Assembly (NCBI RefSeq): GCF_020782875.1
Contig: NZ_JAJGBN010000001.1
Location: 310,001 to 374,000, forward strand
Length of the DNA: 64,000 nt
Reading direction: 5' to 3'
Source: Allomuricauda sp. M10
GTDB taxonomy: Bacteria; Bacteroidota; Bacteroidia; Flavobacteriales; Flavobacteriaceae
Below, piece by piece: positions 53,964 through 61,676 of this stretch (its first letter is position 1; every line of letters starts with the position of its first letter). The translations under genes and the position numbers were made by a program. Below the pieces are notes generated by a model, which saw nothing but the letters and a program-made list of their open reading frames with translations, was not told the origin of the DNA and did not search any database.

Positions 53964-54392
53964 TTATTCTGAAATTTTGATATCAGGGTTTTTTTCCAAT
54001 ATCTTTTCAATGAAACTTTCGTTGGTATCCGGGCTGATATAGATTTCATCAAACCTATCAAACTTTACGATGAGGCCCTTTCTGGCAGTGGCAGGTTTTA
54101 ATCCAACCCACAAGGTTTTTCCTTTCTCAATTTCCCTGATACGGTCATAGCTGATTTTTCCTCTCATCGGTCCACATTGATACACCAGTCCATCGGGCGC
54201 AAGTTCGTATCGGGTGCCAAAATACATCCAGAGTAAAAAGAAGGTAACTCCTAAAACAATTGCAAGTGAAAAGTAGTTGATGGAATTCATTTTATTGGAA
54301 AAAATGTCGATTACCAATGGTGCCATTATCAACAAGATAACGACAGCAATAATGGAACTGAATAAAATATCCTTTCTACTGTTGAATTTCAT
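53964..54392 (-). CDS. Bacterial PH-domain-like membrane protein
   Basis: 142 residues from the ATG at 54392. Two N-terminal helices (IIAVVILLIMAPLVIDIF; SLAIVLGVTFFLLWMYFG) and a soluble beta-rich domain (YELAPDGLVYQCGPMRGKISYDRIREIEKG ... KFDRFDEIYISPDTNESFIEKILEKNP). The layout matches bPH_6/DUF1200-type membrane PH proteins. Function unknown; three bases from the next upstream gene's stop. Confidence 0.72.
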   Translation of the reverse strand: MKFNSRKDILFSSIIAVVILLIMAPLVIDIFSNKMNSINYFSLAIVLGVTFFLLWMYFGTRYELAPDGLVYQCGPMRGKISYDRIREIEKGKTLWVGLKPATARKGLIVKFDRFDEIYISPDTNESFIEKILEKNPDIKISE

Positions 54393-54395
54393 CAA

Positions 54396-54755
54396 TTATG
54401 CTCTTTTGGATTTCTTCATTAAAAACCACCCGCCCAAAATGGAAACCGGGGCAAAAATGAAAATGGCAATGATCTGTGTCCAATGGTTGCCCTCCGATTT
54501 AAATAGGGAAAAAGTTGCGAATCCGGCTATGATCCCGGCCAAAATATAATTGGTGCGTAAATTCTTCTTGTTGGCAATCCAACAGGCCAAAAGTCCGGAT
54601 ATGAACGAAGTTGCAGCGCCATACAATGCGGTCAATAAGGCAAATCCAATAGTAGGATATCCGTGCGGATTTTGTCCACTTAGGTTAAAGAATAGAAGTG
54701 AGGTGAACACAAAAAACGCGTATCCAACAAAAATGCCTAAGATTATCCTAATCAT
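54396..54755 (-). CDS. Hypothetical four-helix membrane protein
   Basis: 119 residues with four hydrophobic segments (MIRIILGIFVGYAFFVFTSLLFF, then SFISGLLACWIA, YILAGIIAGFATFSLF and IIAIFIFAPVSILGGWFLM) and a basic end KKSKRA. Not recognised. Paired with the PH-domain protein gene (three bases apart), so they may be made together. Confidence 0.65.
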   Translation of the reverse strand: MIRIILGIFVGYAFFVFTSLLFFNLSGQNPHGYPTIGFALLTALYGAATSFISGLLACWIANKKNLRTNYILAGIIAGFATFSLFKSEGNHWTQIIAIFIFAPVSILGGWFLMKKSKRA

Positions 54756-54800
54756 GTTTTCAATTTTAATGTGTTACAACTGATTGCTGGAGGGTTATTT

Positions 54801-55622
54801 TTAAGAACCGTTTTTTTCAAAATAGTTTTTAAAGAAAACGAGCTGGTACTCAATGGAATTTTTCCAATACGGCCAATTGTGTTCTCCTGGTCGTTCAATA
54901 TAATCATGTGGAATTTTCATCTCCAACATCTTATTGTGCAAGGCCTTGTTCACTTCGTAAAAGAAATCGTCGGTGCCACAGTCAAAAATGATGGAAAGGC
55001 TATCGGTAGGATAAACATCGAGCATGTTGATGACCGTCATGTTCTTCCAATTGTCTTTGTAATTAATCGTGTCTCCGATCTGTTCCGAAATCTCCCAATT
55101 TTTCTTAAAAGGGGTGATATCTACCCCGCCACTTGTACTGCCCATAGTCCCAAAAACATCGGGGTGGCGTAATCCCAAGTAAAAACCGCCATGTCCTCCC
55201 ATGCTCAAGCCGGTAATGGCACGATGGTTTCGGTCGGCAATAGTTCGGTAGTGATCATCAACATAGGCAACAACCTCCTTGCTCACATGGGTTTCATATT
55301 TGCGCTTTGGGTCGATGGGGCTATCATAATACCAACTGTTGTAACCACCATCAGGGCAGACCAAGATCATTTGGTGTTCATCTGCATAATCCTTCAGGTT
55401 TGGGGCAATTTCCAACCAAGAGGAATACGATCCACTATGCCCATGCAACAAATAGACCACCGGATATTTTTTATCCGAATCCGAATAATTGTCCGGTTTT
55501 ATTACGACACATTTGATGTTTTTCTGCATGGATGGACTGTAAATGGCAACCGTGTCCACGGTAGAAGCAAAAAGGCTTGTGGTGGCCAATAAAAGAAAAA
55601 TGGATAGTATCGTTTTTACCAT
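54801..55622 (-). CDS. Exported esterase (alpha/beta hydrolase, esterase D-like)
   Basis: 273 residues from the ATG at 55622 (a longer ATG at 55655 lacks a better signal). The signal peptide ends near SLFAS. KYPVVYLLHGHSGSYSSW (oxyanion region), the nucleophile elbow GLSMGGHGG, FDCGTDDFFY (Asp) and GEHNWPYW (His) form the catalytic set of esterase D/feruloyl-esterase type enzymes. Likely cleaves acetyl or feruloyl esters from carbohydrates in the periplasm. No sugar genes adjoin it. Confidence 0.88.
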   Translation of the reverse strand: MVKTILSIFLLLATTSLFASTVDTVAIYSPSMQKNIKCVVIKPDNYSDSDKKYPVVYLLHGHSGSYSSWLEIAPNLKDYADEHQMILVCPDGGYNSWYYDSPIDPKRKYETHVSKEVVAYVDDHYRTIADRNHRAITGLSMGGHGGFYLGLRHPDVFGTMGSTSGGVDITPFKKNWEISEQIGDTINYKDNWKNMTVINMLDVYPTDSLSIIFDCGTDDFFYEVNKALHNKMLEMKIPHDYIERPGEHNWPYWKNSIEYQLVFFKNYFEKNGS

Positions 55623-55749
55623 TTGGTTAGGGTTTTGGTAGGTTTGATAGTTCATGTTGGTTTTAGATGTGAATCTGACTTTAGCCTTCTAATTTAATGG
55701 ATAATCGGAAAAATTGGATAGCGAGTACCATAAAATCACGTCATCAAGC

Positions 55750-56166
55750 TTATGGACCGCCAGATATTAAATACGATTCCACTAATGCTATAATGACCGA
55801 TTTGCTTTCTATGTAAGCATCCCAAACGGATAAGCACCAACTATGGATTATTTCGTCCCGTTTTGGTCCCGGAGGAACTGCCAAAACATTGGAAATTTGA
55901 ATTGCACCTCTATTATCGGGAAGCGATATGTTGGGCCAATTTCTTTTGTTATCCGCCATTTTCATATGGAAAAGTTGCACTTCTTTTCCTGTAAAACCTT
56001 TTTCCAAATGCAGAAATAGACCAACTAGTGCAAATACAACAGTGATAGGTTTTGTATGAAGATCGGCGGTCTGAGCTGCATAGGCATCCACAATATGTTG
56101 ATGGATAAATGCCTCGCTTTTGTGCGATAAGGTATAAAAAGCCAATTCGTGAAACTCTTTTTCCAT
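55750..56166 (-). CDS. DUF5946 family protein
   Basis: 138-residue soluble protein: EFHELAFYTLSHKSEAFIHQHIVDAYAAQTADLHTKPI, then ALVGLFLHLEKGFTGKEVQLFHMKMA and a late AVPPGPKRDEIIHSWCLSVWDAY. The motif set fits DUF5946 as I remember it, with conserved His residues (FIHQH) that could bind metal. No function known. Lies between the esterase and the reductase-like gene. Confidence 0.75.
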   Translation of the reverse strand: MEKEFHELAFYTLSHKSEAFIHQHIVDAYAAQTADLHTKPITVVFALVGLFLHLEKGFTGKEVQLFHMKMADNKRNWPNISLPDNRGAIQISNVLAVPPGPKRDEIIHSWCLSVWDAYIESKSVIIALVESYLISGGP

Positions 56167-56202
56167 TACCCTTCAGTTTGCCACTTTCATTCCGAAGATG
56201 AA

Positions 56203-56760
56203 TTACTTTTTAATCTCGTAACAAAGTTCCACCATGCCATTTTTGTAGGCTGTGGTATCTTTTAGGTGCAAGGGAAGTTCCTGGCCAAGCTGGTCAAAAA
56301 AGGGCAATCCGTTCCCAAGAAGAATGGGCAGGATGCCCATACGAATTTCATCCACTAATTTCAGATTGATGAAGTCTTTGGCAAGTTGGGCACCACCCAC
56401 AATCCAAACATTCTTGTACTTTGGTTTTAAATGTTCTTCAACCAATTTGATAAGATCACCCGAATAGAATTCAATATTGGGTCTTTCATCGGTCAGTTCC
56501 CTATTGGTAATCACAATGGTGGGTTTGTCCCCATAGACCCATCCATAATTTTTGGAAAGTTCAAGGGCTAGTTCATAGGTTTTGGAGCCCATCACATAAC
56601 AATCAATGGTCTTCAGGAAAGCTTCCGGGTCTTGTCCGGACACACCTTTTTCATAACTGTCCGATGTATCGAACCAACCCATACTGTTGTCTTTTTTGGC
56701 AATGAAACCATCAAGACTAGCTACCATGTGAAGGGTCAAAGTAAAGGGTTTTGGTGACAT
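56203..56760 (-). CDS. Dihydrofolate reductase-family protein (RibD C-terminal type)
   Basis: 185 residues. LTLHMVASLDGFIAKKDNSMGWF at the start, CYVMGSKTYELAL and the late IWIVGGAQLAKDFINLKLVDEIRMGILPILLGNG are typical of the small stand-alone RibD_C reductases (an IVGG-type NADPH loop is visible). These reduce pteridine-like or unknown substrates and are not true folate reductases. Downstream of DUF5946 on the same strand. Confidence 0.88.
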   Translation of the reverse strand: MSPKPFTLTLHMVASLDGFIAKKDNSMGWFDTSDSYEKGVSGQDPEAFLKTIDCYVMGSKTYELALELSKNYGWVYGDKPTIVITNRELTDERPNIEFYSGDLIKLVEEHLKPKYKNVWIVGGAQLAKDFINLKLVDEIRMGILPILLGNGLPFFDQLGQELPLHLKDTTAYKNGMVELCYEIKK

Positions 56761-56968
56761 GGAAATGAGTTAATTATTGGTTGAAGTGTTTTTGAAAATA
56801 CTTGTTGTCCAACACATCAAGATTTAAATGTACCACTTTTTTAAAAAGGAAATGAGTCATATTTTCAATCTGGGTTTTGCAAACTCTGGCACTAAAACCG
56901 TTCTCAAAAATAAAGTTTTAGATGTACTTTAATCCAGCCCATTTCAAGGTATTGCACCATAAAACCCT

Positions 56969-56976
56969 TACCTTTG
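56969..56976 (+). promoter_or_regulatory. Candidate -7 box for the cyclophilin-FKBP gene
   Basis: TACCTTTG matches TAnnTTTG, 56 bases before the ATG at 57033. The TTG at 56952-56954 is 14 bases upstream, slightly too near. Confidence 0.4.
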
Positions 56977-57032
56977 CAACCTTGGAAAAATCCAAGGTCG
57001 AGAAATCGAATAATCCTATTAAAAATAAAAAA

Positions 57033-57965
57033 ATGCAAGACGGAATTTATGCTAAGTTCAATACCAAAAAAGGGGAAATATTGGTAAAACTTACCCATGA
57101 TAAAACCCCAGGAACAGTTGGTAACTTTGTTGCACTGGCAGAAGGAAATATGGAGAATGAGGCAAAACCTCAAGGAAAACCTTATTACGATGGGTTGAAA
57201 TTTCATAGGGTGATTGCCGACTTTATGATCCAAGGTGGATGTCCGCTCGGAACAGGTACAGGAGATCCAGGTTATAAGTTCGATGATGAGTTCCATCCCG
57301 ATCTAATGCACGATACTCCAGGGGTTCTGTCCATGGCCAATGCCGGACCTGGTACCAACGGAAGCCAGTTTTTCATCACCCATGTGGCCACCCCATGGTT
57401 GGATAAAAAACATACCGTTTTTGGACATGTGGTGGAAGGCCAAGATGTAGTGGATGCTATTTCTCAGGGTGATACCATCGATAGTTTGGAAATTGTAAGG
57501 GTAGGGGACGAAGCCCAAAATTGGAACGCTATTGAGGCATTTAGGGTTTTTGAAGGAGCAAGAGCCAAACGTATTGCAGAGGCCAAGGCACAAGCAGAAG
57601 CCGAAATGGAAAAGTTGGCAGCTGGTTTTGATAAAACTGACAGTGGCCTTCGATATAAAATCATTCAAAAGGGGAACGGACCCAAAGCCGAAAGAGGCAA
57701 AACGGTTTCAGTACACTATGAAGGCGCATTACCGAACGGAAAGGTTTTCGATTCTTCCTTTAAAAGAAACCAACCCATAGATTTTACATTGGGAATCGGT
57801 CAAGTTATCCCAGGTTGGGACGAAGGTATCGGCTTATTGCAAGTGGGTGATAAGGCGAGGTTTGTGATTCCGTCACACTTGGCTTACGGTAGTGCAGGAG
57901 CAGGTGGTGTAATTCCCCCCAATGCAACCTTGATCTTTGATGTAGAATTGATGAAAGTGAAGTAG
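57033..57965 (+). CDS. Two-domain peptidyl-prolyl isomerase (cyclophilin-FKBP fusion)
   Basis: 310 residues from the ATG at 57033 (an in-frame open region upstream has no good start and no homology). An N-terminal cyclophilin domain (about 1-165: [37 protein letters not shown]) is joined by an alanine-rich helical linker ([21 protein letters not shown]) to a C-terminal FKBP domain (about 200-310: [52 protein letters not shown]). No signal peptide, so cytoplasmic protein folding. Such fusions occur in Bacteroidota. Confidence 0.93.
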   Translation: MQDGIYAKFNTKKGEILVKLTHDKTPGTVGNFVALAEGNMENEAKPQGKPYYDGLKFHRVIADFMIQGGCPLGTGTGDPGYKFDDEFHPDLMHDTPGVLSMANAGPGTNGSQFFITHVATPWLDKKHTVFGHVVEGQDVVDAISQGDTIDSLEIVRVGDEAQNWNAIEAFRVFEGARAKRIAEAKAQAEAEMEKLAAGFDKTDSGLRYKIIQKGNGPKAERGKTVSVHYEGALPNGKVFDSSFKRNQPIDFTLGIGQVIPGWDEGIGLLQVGDKARFVIPSHLAYGSAGAGGVIPPNATLIFDVELMKVK

Positions 57966-57988
57966 TTTACCTCACTTACAGAATAAGG

Positions 57989-58016
57989 AAAAGCTTCCAG
58001 AAATGGGAGCTTTTTT
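57989..58016 (+). terminator. Terminator after the PPIase gene
   Basis: AAAAGCTTCC (57989-57998) pairs with GGGAGCTTTT (58005-58014) with one wobble pair, then T-run. It lies against the stop of the minus-strand microprotein at 58015. Confidence 0.65.
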
Positions 58017-58098
58017 ATTTGGATCGGTTCACACTCAAAAGGAGCAAACAAAGGTTTAAGGCCAATAGGCAAAGCAAAACGCTAAAAAAGGTATTCAT
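58015..58098 (-). CDS. Membrane microprotein 1 (27 residues)
   Basis: ATG at 58098 to TAA at 58015-58017: 27 residues, too short for usual ORF calls. It begins MNTFFSVLLCLLALNLCLLL and ends LLSVNRSK: one hydrophobic helix with a positive C-terminal end. It has 17 of 27 identical or similar positions with microprotein 2 just upstream and with the N-terminal part of the protein at 37473-37652. The protein-level match between frames is good evidence that all three are real. Possible functions: small subunit of a membrane complex or type I toxin-like peptide. Confidence 0.6.
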   Translation of the reverse strand: MNTFFSVLLCLLALNLCLLLLSVNRSK

Positions 58099-58109
58099 GG
58101 TTGTGTGTG

Positions 58110-58138
58110 TTTTTTCGTATAACAATCCAACGAAAAAA
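58110..58138. repeat. AT-rich inverted repeat between the microprotein genes
   Basis: TTTTTTCG (58110-58117) faces CGAAAAAA (58131-58138) across 13 bases. It may act as a terminator for microprotein 2 on the minus strand or as part of a leader for microprotein 1. Confidence 0.4.
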
Positions 58139-58180
58139 TACCCTACCTATTGCTCAAAATGTATAGATTGCTGTTTTTCG

Positions 58181-58267
58181 TTATTTTTTGGACCCATTCA
58201 CGCTCAAAAAGAGCAAAAGAACGTTAATGAGCAAAAGAAACGAGAGTACTCCAAAAAAAGTGTTCAT
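58181..58267 (-). CDS. Membrane microprotein 2 (28 residues)
   Basis: ATG at 58267 to TAA at 58181-58183: 28 residues beginning MNTFFGVLSFLLLINVLLLF and ending LSVNGSKK. It shares the start MNTFF, the Asn in the middle of the helix and the SVN end with microprotein 1 at 58015-58098, 83 bases downstream, so the two are a tandem duplication. The whole protein is one membrane helix with a lysine end, like known bioactive microproteins. No clear TAnnTTTG box is seen upstream. Confidence 0.6.
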   Translation of the reverse strand: MNTFFGVLSFLLLINVLLLFLSVNGSKK

Positions 58268-58360
58268 GCAGTTATAGGGTTAATGGTTTTGGGGGGAACA
58301 AAACTTGTTTGTATAAAGTAGATTGTGAATATGAAATAGGTTGCGTAAAAAATGCAATAA

Positions 58361-58391
58361 AAAATAAAGCCCGGACATTTGCCCAGGCTTT
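58361..58391 (-). terminator. Terminator after the cold-shock gene
   Basis: On the minus strand, AAAGCCTGG and CCGGGCTTT form a nine-base stem with one wobble pair, followed by ATTTTTTATT. It lies 26 bases after the cold-shock stop. Confidence 0.7.
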
Positions 58392-58416
58392 ACATATAAA
58401 AAAGTGTGTTGATACC

Positions 58417-58611
58417 TTAATCTATTACTTGTACATTAACGGCGTTCATTCCTTTTTTACCTTGTTGTAGTTCGAATTCTACAACATCACCTTCTCTAAT
58501 TTCGTCTACCAAACCTGAGACATGTACAAAGTGATCTTTTTTTGAACCATCTTCGGTGATAAAGCCGTAGCCCTTAGAATCGTTGAAGAATTTTACTGTT
58601 CCTTTAGCCAT
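58417..58611 (-). CDS. cspA: Cold-shock protein (CspA family)
   Basis: 64-residue single-domain nucleic-acid chaperone. MAKGTVKFFNDSKGYGFITEDG contains the RNP-1-like motif KGYGFIT and the second RNP motif is DHFVHVS. It melts RNA structure during cold or stress. The upstream gap to the peroxiredoxin is AT-rich and short; no promoter box was placed. Confidence 0.93.
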   Translation of the reverse strand: MAKGTVKFFNDSKGYGFITEDGSKKDHFVHVSGLVDEIREGDVVEFELQQGKKGMNAVNVQVID

Positions 58612-58694
58612 AATAAAAATTAAAAAAATTAAATGAGCCGCGAATGTACATTTAATTTATTGATAATTAGGTATTTTTATTGATTAAATAATTG

Positions 58695-59333
58695 TTATGC
58701 CGTTGGATCGGGTGTCAAACGCAGATACGGTTTGATTTCTTCCACTCCTTTTACGAACATTTCCTTGGCCGTTTCGGTAGGTATTGCGGGGCTTACCACT
58801 ACTTTTTCACCGTGTTCCCAGTTGGCAGGAGTCGCTACTTTATGGTTGGCGGTCAATTGCAAAGAATCCACAACACGCAACAATTCATAAAAGTTACGAC
58901 CTGTTGAAGCAGGATAGGTCAAGATCAATTTTACTTTTTTATCCGGGCCGATGATGAATACCGAGCGCACGGTAAAGGTGTCATTGGCATTCGGGTGGAT
59001 CATGTCGTACAGGTCGGAAACCTTTCTATCCTCATCGGCAATGATCGGAAAGTTTACGGTGGTGTGTTGGGTCTCGTTGATATCCTTGATCCATTCTTTG
59101 TGCGATTCGGCACCGTCCACGCTCAAGGCCATCATTTTCACGTTTCTTTTGTCAAATTCCCCTTTAAACTTGGCCGCAGTACCCAATTCGGTGGTACAGA
59201 CCGGTGTAAAATCGGCAGGGTGGGAGAACAGAATTCCCCAACCATCACCCAAATAATCATAAAAATTCAGGGTTCCTTCAGAGGTTACCGCTGTAAAATC
59301 GGGAGCGGTATCACCCAATCTAAGAGTTGCCAT
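58695..59333 (-). CDS. 1-Cys peroxiredoxin (Prx6 type)
   Basis: 212 residues. Peroxidatic Cys46 in DFTPVCTTELG, with the Prx6 markers: HPADFTPVCTTE, the C-terminal NWEHGEKVVVSPAIP region and no resolving cysteine. Reduces hydrogen and lipid peroxides in the cytoplasm with outside thiol donors. Stands alone; a TAnnTTTG-like box is upstream on the minus strand. Confidence 0.92.
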   Translation of the reverse strand: MATLRLGDTAPDFTAVTSEGTLNFYDYLGDGWGILFSHPADFTPVCTTELGTAAKFKGEFDKRNVKMMALSVDGAESHKEWIKDINETQHTTVNFPIIADEDRKVSDLYDMIHPNANDTFTVRSVFIIGPDKKVKLILTYPASTGRNFYELLRVVDSLQLTANHKVATPANWEHGEKVVVSPAIPTETAKEMFVKGVEEIKPYLRLTPDPTA

Positions 59334-59369
59334 ATATATTGTTTTTAGTGTTGAAAAATCATTATCCTA

Positions 59370-59377
59370 CAAATTTA
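59370..59377 (-). promoter_or_regulatory. Candidate -7 box of the peroxiredoxin gene
   Basis: Minus-strand TAAATTTG matches TAnnTTTG, 36 bases before the start codon. No TTG found at the -33 distance. Confidence 0.35.
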
Positions 59378-59490
59378 GTAGATAAATCGGGACCGTGGAT
59401 TATTTTAGGTTAAAAGTGTATTAAAAATCTTTGCCCTGCATATGATGAATGGATAAGCTGTCTCGATTTAAACTTTGTTACTTTTGAATT

Positions 59491-60033
59491 ATGGAAAACA
59501 CAACTTTGGAACAACTCCGCTATCCCATCGGGAAATTTGAAAAACCCTCAATCATTACAGAAGACCTTTTACACGAATGGATTTCCGTTTTGGAACATTT
59601 GCCCCAGCGATTGGAAGACTTGGTAAAACCATTGAACGAATCACAATTAGAAACCCCATACCGGCCAGGCGGGTGGACAGTTAGGCAAGTGGTGCACCAC
59701 ATTTCCGATAGTCACCACAACAGTTATATCCGTTTTAAATGGGCGTTAACGGAGAATGACCCGGTTATCAAAGCTTATGATGAAAAAGCTTGGGCCGAAC
59801 TTTTTGATACCCGAACAGCACCCATTCAAATGTCGCTAGATCATTTAAGGGCCGTACACGCCAAGTTGGTCTATCTGTTGAAGGGACTTTCCAAAGAAGA
59901 TTTTAAGAAGCAATTTATCCATCCGGACGGCAATTTGCCTACTAGTTTGGATGAAAATGTTGGCAGATACGCTTGGCACAGCAACCATCACTATGCCCAT
60001 ATTGCCAATTTGATCCTGCGGGAAGGCTGGTAG
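59491..60033 (+). CDS. YfiT/DinB-like putative metal-dependent hydrolase
   Basis: 180-residue four-helix protein. RYPIGKFEKP at the start, RPGGWTVRQVVHHISDSHHNSYIRFKWALTE in the middle, and GRYAWHSNHHYAHIANL at the end give the histidine triad of the YfiT group (bacillithiol transferase in Bacillus). Substrate in this organism is unknown; S-transferase or hydrolase activity is inferred from the family. Converges on the GNAT gene. Confidence 0.88.
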   Translation: MENTTLEQLRYPIGKFEKPSIITEDLLHEWISVLEHLPQRLEDLVKPLNESQLETPYRPGGWTVRQVVHHISDSHHNSYIRFKWALTENDPVIKAYDEKAWAELFDTRTAPIQMSLDHLRAVHAKLVYLLKGLSKEDFKKQFIHPDGNLPTSLDENVGRYAWHSNHHYAHIANLILREGW

Positions 60034-60034
60034 T

Positions 60035-60577
60035 CTAAAGATTTTTGGTCAGGATCCACATCGGTTTTTCAGAAGTCTTGGCTCCAAGTAGGGTGACTTC
60101 GCTTTCCCTTTTGATCACATATCCATTTTTTTGATAGAAGAAGACGGGATTCCCTTTTTGCATGGTATCCAACCAAACTTTTTTCTTACCAATGGAACGG
60201 GCATAATCTTCAATAAATTGAAGCACCTTTTTGCCCAATCCTTTGCCGGAATATTCTTGGAGTAGGTAGATTTTTTCGGCTTTTAACGCGGTCTCTTTAG
60301 GAATTTCATCAATACCACAATCGGTTACCAATTTAAGGATGCCCACAGTTGCCCCATCATATTGGATCAAAAAATGTTGGTTGTTTTTGTCTTCCAGTTC
60401 ACGCTGTACGGCCTCCTTGGTCAAACCATGGGTAATGTAAGGTGTGGGGTCTTCATTTTCCCATAAATGCAAATAATGTTCCCGATACGATCGGGTACCT
60501 ACGGAGGTATAGATGTCCAAATTCGATGGGTCAACTGGAATCATCTGAAGGACCTGTGTTTGTGACGATGTTTGCAT
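60035..60577 (-). CDS. GNAT-family N-acetyltransferase
   Basis: 180 residues with the acetyl-CoA motif A: LQEYSGKGLGKKVLQFIEDYARSIGKKKVWLDTMQKGNPVFFYQKNGYV (about 100-150), where the GxGLGKK loop binds pantetheine-phosphate. Acetylates an amine of unknown identity. One base from the end of the thioredoxin-like gene on the same strand, so the two are likely co-expressed. Confidence 0.85.
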   Translation of the reverse strand: MQTSSQTQVLQMIPVDPSNLDIYTSVGTRSYREHYLHLWENEDPTPYITHGLTKEAVQRELEDKNNQHFLIQYDGATVGILKLVTDCGIDEIPKETALKAEKIYLLQEYSGKGLGKKVLQFIEDYARSIGKKKVWLDTMQKGNPVFFYQKNGYVIKRESEVTLLGAKTSEKPMWILTKNL

Positions 60578-60578
60578 A

Positions 60579-61139
60579 CTAGGCTTGCTTCCATTTAATG
60601 TTACAGCCTAAACTTGGTTTTTGATCTGGATCGATTTCCTTTCCGACCAAAAGTGCATCCATGGCATTTTTAAGGTCGGTTCCCGTTAGTGGAATGCCGT
60701 TGCCCGGCCTCGAATTGTCCAACTGACCGCGATAGATCAGTAATTCATTCTCATCAAATAGATAAAAATCAGGGGTGCAGGCAGCATCGTAAGCCTGGGC
60801 CACTTCTTGGGTTTCATCATATAAATAGGGAAAGCTGTAGTCTTCCTCCTTGGCCTTGATTTTCATCAGATCCGGCGCGTCTTGGGGATAATTGTCCACA
60901 TCGTTACTGGAAATGGCTACAAAACCAATGCCCAACGGTTCATACACCTTGGCCAATTTGGAAATCATCGGGTTCACATGAATCACAAAAGGGCAATGAT
61001 TGCAGATAAACATGATCACCGTGCCTTTTTTGCCCGTCACTTGTTCCAATGAAAGCAGGGTATTGGAAACGGTATCCAACAATTCAAAATGTGGAGCCTT
61101 TGTGCCTAGGGCGAGCATGTTGCTGGGTGTTCTTGCCAT
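60579..61139 (-). CDS. Thioredoxin-like protein with CNHCPF site
   Basis: 186 residues with an AhpC/TSA-thioredoxin fold: KAPHFELLDTVSNTLLSLEQVTGKKGTVIMFICNHCPFVIHVNPMI. The CxxC motif is CNHC, and the cis-proline comes in ACTPDFYLFD. No signal peptide. The family is common in Bacteroidota and cyanobacteria, probably a thiol oxidoreductase or peroxidase-like protein. Followed by the GNAT gene. Confidence 0.87.
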   Translation of the reverse strand: MARTPSNMLALGTKAPHFELLDTVSNTLLSLEQVTGKKGTVIMFICNHCPFVIHVNPMISKLAKVYEPLGIGFVAISSNDVDNYPQDAPDLMKIKAKEEDYSFPYLYDETQEVAQAYDAACTPDFYLFDENELLIYRGQLDNSRPGNGIPLTGTDLKNAMDALLVGKEIDPDQKPSLGCNIKWKQA

Positions 61140-61159
61140 GGTAATGTTTTGTCAATTCA

Positions 61160-61194
61160 AAAATAAAAAACGGCCTGCAAAATAGCAGGCCGTT
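61160..61194 (-). terminator. Terminator after the PUR-domain gene
   Basis: AACGGCCTGC (61169-61178) and GCAGGCCGTT (61185-61194) form a perfect ten-base stem with a six-base loop; the A-run on the left is a U-run on the minus strand. Confidence 0.82.
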
Positions 61195-61217
61195 CAGTAT
61201 GTTTTCGGAAAGAAATC

Positions 61218-61601
61218 CTAGATGTCGTCAAAGTCCACATCGGTAAAACTACCGGTTGCAGAACCATTTTCGCTAAAGCTGGTTTCTTCGTCTTCGTCCT
61301 CTTTTTTGAAATCTTTTTGGTGACGCTCAGAAATCACTTCCTGACCTCTTTCATCAATGATGTAGTCCATCATTTCCTCCATGATTTCCTTAAAAGCCGT
61401 GAAATCTTCCTTGTACAAATAGATTTTATGTTTTTTGTAGTGGAAAGAACCATCGTCATGGGTAAACTTTTTGCTTTCGGTAATGGTTAGGTAATAGTCC
61501 CCTGCTTTGGTGCTTCTAACGTCAAAAAAGTAAGTTCTTCTTCCTGCCCTTAGGACTTTCGAGTATATCTCCTCTTGATCCATTAATTCTTTCTCGCCCA
61601 T
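61218..61601 (-). CDS. DUF3276 PUR-alpha-like nucleic-acid-binding protein
   Basis: 127 residues. The core (about 8-95) is a PUR repeat: EIYSKVLRAGRRTYFFDVRSTKAGDYYLTITESKKF, with basic and aromatic residues for single-stranded DNA or RNA. The C-terminal 30 residues are acidic (EDEDEETSFSENGS). Bacterial PUR proteins dimerise and bind RNA; role here unknown. Lies between the ABC exporter and the thioredoxin-like gene. Confidence 0.88.
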   Translation of the reverse strand: MGEKELMDQEEIYSKVLRAGRRTYFFDVRSTKAGDYYLTITESKKFTHDDGSFHYKKHKIYLYKEDFTAFKEIMEEMMDYIIDERGQEVISERHQKDFKKEDEDEETSFSENGSATGSFTDVDFDDI

Positions 61602-61676
61602 ATGGTATAGTGTATTTGGTACTATGTTGAATTATGTTACCAAAAATGTAAAAAAAATGCTAATTCAGCAACTTTT

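Noticed and set aside
59479..59486. TACTTTTG, a perfect -7 box right before the YfiT-like gene
   Set aside because: It ends four bases before the ATG, so transcription would start inside the start codon; no TTG at -33. A leaderless message is not excluded, but chance is simpler.
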